A stretch of 5,674 nucleotides of DNA from 2-02-FULL-49-11 sp040757655 (lineage in GTDB: Bacteria > Patescibacteriota > Patescibacteriia > 2-02-FULL-49-11). The stretch is from positions 1 through 5,674 of the forward strand of contig JBFLWV010000038.1 of assembly GCA_040757655.1 (NCBI GenBank). The letters are read 5' to 3'. The stretch's first letter is position 1, and every line of letters begins with the position of its first letter. Both the position numbers and the translations under genes were made by a program. This document shows positions 4,028 to 5,674 of the stretch, in pieces. The notes below the pieces were generated by a model. The model was not told where the DNA came from. It made no database searches and was given only the letters and a program-made list of their open reading frames with translations.

Positions 4028-5425
4028 ATGCATCTTCGTCACTCTTATCAATTCTTCGTATTTTCAATTCTCATAGGGCTATGGTCTGTCCCTTTTTCTG
4101 TCATGCATGCAGTGGCGCAACCAACCGCGCTTGTCACGAATGCGGGGGCAAGCGTAATGAAGCTAGTCCCCGAGCAGGAGAAAACACTTGCATTCCAATT
4201 CTTGAATACTGGCACGACAACGTGGCGCGCGAGCGGCGCGACGCCAATCCGTTTCCGCTTCCGTGGTTATGGCGCGTCGTTTTATCATTCTTCCTGGGTT
4301 TCCCAAGAAATTCCGACGCGGTTGGCGGAGACTGCGGTCAAGCCCGGCGCGGTCGGCACATTTTACGTGACAGTGCAGGCGCCGCCAGCCGAAGGCCATT
4401 ACCTGATCGTGCCGTACTTAATCCTGGGTTCGACCATTGTCCAACATGACCGGATTGAACTCGATATGCAGGTTGAAATTCCGCGGCCTAAACCCATCGT
4501 TGTCACGAATCAGAAGCCAACCTCCCCGCCAACCGGTACTGTCGCCGGTGTATCCACCGCGTCTCTGCTTAACCAAGAGCCAACCATCCGCGTTGGACTT
4601 TTTGTCGCTGACGTACCGGTTACCATCACCGCAGAAAGCACGATGTCCATCTCGTCGGAGGGAAATTTATTCGAAACTGCCGGCCCAGGTACTATTATTA
4701 CTTTAAGAGGAGTGAACGCGCGCTTCACTGCCTCACTCCCCAATGGCGCTCAATACGAAACGACCGCTCCGATTCGCATGGAAGCAGTCGGCGGTATTCT
4801 CGACATCACGAGCCTGGAACAACGAACGGAATGGAATCAAAATATTAACGACAATCGCTTTCACGGCGTGTTGGAGTTGTATTATGCCGCCAATACTCAA
4901 CGGTATTGGATGGTAAATGAATTACCTTTAGAACAGTACTTGAAAGGCCTGGCGGAAACATCCCAAGGCGCGCCACCGGAATATCATAAAGCGCTCTCTA
5001 TTGCCACGCGCACCTACGCGCTCTACCATTGGTACGCGAAAAACAAACACGGCGGACATTTTGATGTGGATGCGAAATATGACCAGGTGTACCGAGGCTA
5101 TGGCGTAGAACAGAGGCTCACTGATTTCGGTCGTGCCGTGGACGCCACGCGTGGTATGGTTGCTACCATCGGTGATGATGTGGTGGTGACCCCTTACTTC
5201 TCTCAATCCGACGGACGGACGCGCGCGTGGAGCGAGGTCTGGAGCGGGAGGAGGCCACACCTCGTCTCGGTGCCGGTGCCTGCTGACCAGGGAAAAGCGA
5301 TGTATGGCCATGGCGTGGGCATGTCCAACATGGGCGCGGCCGCCATGGCGCGCGAAGGGAAAACCTTTGAAGAAATCCTTCACTACTTCTACACCGGCAT
5401 CACCCTCCGCCGGGGGTATGAGTGA
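4028..5425 (+). CDS. Secreted Ig-like plus SpoIID/LytB-domain cell-wall protein
   Basis: This is an exported protein likely to act on peptidoglycan. Residues 1-31 are a signal peptide: basic MHLRHSY, a hydrophobic core, cleavage near AVA-QP. Residues about 38-150 form an Ig-like beta domain with LAFQFLNTGTTTW and a Pro-Ala-Gly strand pattern, as in NBR1-type or surface Ig modules. A Pro/Thr linker follows (about 152-175). The SpoIID region begins at IRVGL (187-191). Its core has RFHGVLEL (277-284), WMVNELPLEQYLKGLAE with the expected catalytic Glu310, ALSIATRTYALYHW, FDVDAKYDQVYRGY (345-358), AVDATRGM and GHGVGMSNMGAAAMA (427-441). SpoIID proteins are lytic transglycosylases of denuded glycan strands in sporulating Firmicutes; related LytB-like domains occur in non-sporulators. 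The whole protein lacks cysteine. No Shine-Dalgarno site is seen; the ATG was chosen because it gives the full signal peptide. It is a monocistronic unit ended by a strong terminator. Confidence 0.88.
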   Translation: MHLRHSYQFFVFSILIGLWSVPFSVMHAVAQPTALVTNAGASVMKLVPEQEKTLAFQFLNTGTTTWRASGATPIRFRFRGYGASFYHSSWVSQEIPTRLAETAVKPGAVGTFYVTVQAPPAEGHYLIVPYLILGSTIVQHDRIELDMQVEIPRPKPIVVTNQKPTSPPTGTVAGVSTASLLNQEPTIRVGLFVADVPVTITAESTMSISSEGNLFETAGPGTIITLRGVNARFTASLPNGAQYETTAPIRMEAVGGILDITSLEQRTEWNQNINDNRFHGVLELYYAANTQRYWMVNELPLEQYLKGLAETSQGAPPEYHKALSIATRTYALYHWYAKNKHGGHFDVDAKYDQVYRGYGVEQRLTDFGRAVDATRGMVATIGDDVVVTPYFSQSDGRTRAWSEVWSGRRPHLVSVPVPADQGKAMYGHGVGMSNMGAAAMAREGKTFEEILHYFYTGITLRRGYE

Positions 5426-5451
5426 TATTCCTTCGATCTGTTTAAACACAA

Positions 5452-5490
5452 AACGACGGGCGATAGTACTCTCCCGTCGTTGGTTTTTTT
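5452..5490 (+). terminator. Intrinsic terminator after the SpoIID-domain gene (likely bidirectional)
   Basis: AACGACGGG (5452-5460) and CCCGTCGTT (5473-5481) form a perfect 9-bp stem with a 12-nt loop. GG and seven T bases (5484-5490) follow. On the minus strand the same stem is followed by TTGTGTTT, so it can also stop transcripts entering from the right, consistent with a minus-strand gene ending at 5527. Confidence 0.93.
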
Positions 5491-5587
5491 AATTTTGCAC
5501 GCTAAATTGTATGAAGAAATGAAGAATTAGAGTTTTGAAATCTCCGCCCTGACTTCGACACTTTCCAAAAATAGCTCTTTGAAAATC

Positions 5588-5612
5588 AAAAACCCCCTGG
5601 AAAATGAGGGGT
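5588..5612 (-). terminator. Minus-strand terminator-like hairpin at the probable IS boundary
   Basis: On the minus strand CCCCT and AGGGG (5607-5611 and 5594-5598) form a 5-bp stem with an 8-nt loop, followed by GTTTTTG. It would stop transcription moving left out of, or antisense to, the element that begins to its right. The plus strand has no T-run here. Confidence 0.4.
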
Positions 5613-5616
5613 CAGT

Positions 5617-5645
5617 TTGGTAAATGGGTGTCCCGTTGGTACAAT
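5617..5645 (+). promoter_or_regulatory. Promoter of the transposase-like gene, leaderless geometry
   Basis: TTGGTA (5617-5622) and TACAAT (5640-5645) are separated by exactly 17 bp. The expected start falls at 5652, the A of the ATG. GAGG (5647-5650) lies only one base before the ATG, too close for ordinary Shine-Dalgarno use. Confidence 0.5.
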
Positions 5646-5651
5646 TGAGGA

Positions 5652-5674
5652 ATGTTTGTACGGCGCAAGAAGAA
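5652..5674 (+). CDS. N-terminus of a probable IS1634-like transposase (cut by window end)
   Basis: Only seven complete codons are visible, MFVRRKK. This opening (MFVR-basic-basic-K) is typical of IS1634-family DDE transposases (IS4 superfamily) as I know them, and a promoter lies directly before it. The call rests on a very short peptide plus position and is tentative. The IS left end would lie between about 5605 and 5617. Confidence 0.4.

Larger units (their letters stand above)
5527..5674 (-). pseudogene. Open minus-strand frame with protein-like C-terminal tail, possibly cut by an IS
   Basis: Reading leftwards, one frame is open from the window edge to a TAA at 5527-5529 and ends FLIFKELFLESVEVRAEISKL, a helical, protein-like tail. 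No family is recognised. Upstream of about 5612 the residues become irregular and run antisense to the transposase promoter and start, so the natural gene probably ended at an IS insertion near there. If so, only its last 25 to 30 codons remain. It is convergent with the SpoIID-domain gene and shares its terminator. It may be a chance open frame. Confidence 0.3.

Noticed and set aside
4928..5449. 173-codon minus-strand open frame
   Set aside because: It lies wholly antisense to the conserved SpoIID core, is His/Arg-rich with no family features, and the plus frame has clear motifs.

Overview
The window looks like chromosomal DNA from a candidate-phyla-radiation bacterium (Patescibacteria). This is an inference. 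It rests on the HU protein, which has a one-residue-longer arm of the type I associate with this group. It also rests on the near absence of normally spaced Shine-Dalgarno sites, the compact genes, and the many palindromic repeats in the short gaps. I cannot place it more finely. Stop usage (TAA, TAG and TGA, all at natural protein ends) gives no sign of a recoded TGA.

Layout, left to right. 1-281: remains of a minus-strand DUF559-type endonuclease gene, frame-disrupted before its catalytic residues. 290-335: a nested palindrome. 343-1071 (minus): a transaldolase / fructose-6-phosphate aldolase family protein carrying a 23-residue in-frame insert encoded by a perfect palindromic element. 1221-2342 (plus, divergent): a zinc-dependent glucose 1-dehydrogenase-like MDR enzyme. 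2458-3255: YmdB-family phosphodiesterase, preceded by a possible overlapping 59-codon ORF. 3256-3573: a 318-bp gap with no gene but dense secondary structure, including a 116-bp multi-hairpin element with the same termini as the element inside the aldolase gene. 3574-3849: HU-family DNA-binding protein with a -10 box placed for leaderless mRNA. 3850-4027: two terminator-like hairpins with a good promoter between them. 4028-5425: a secreted Ig-like plus SpoIID/LytB-domain protein, followed by a strong, probably bidirectional terminator. 5527-5674: an open minus-strand frame with a protein-like tail, apparently cut by the left end of an IS1634-like insertion sequence whose transposase starts at 5652.

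The aldolase and the glucose dehydrogenase form a divergent carbon-metabolism pair (non-oxidative pentose phosphate interconversion and glucose oxidation). YmdB, HU and the SpoIID protein are separate units for signalling or RNA turnover, the nucleoid, and the cell wall. I see no defence or toxin system. The most interesting signal is the family of palindromic elements with termini TTTACCCCG...CGGGGTGAA. One copy sits in frame inside a protein gene and folds with almost no unpaired base into a three-way junction. The other is intergenic and more elaborate.
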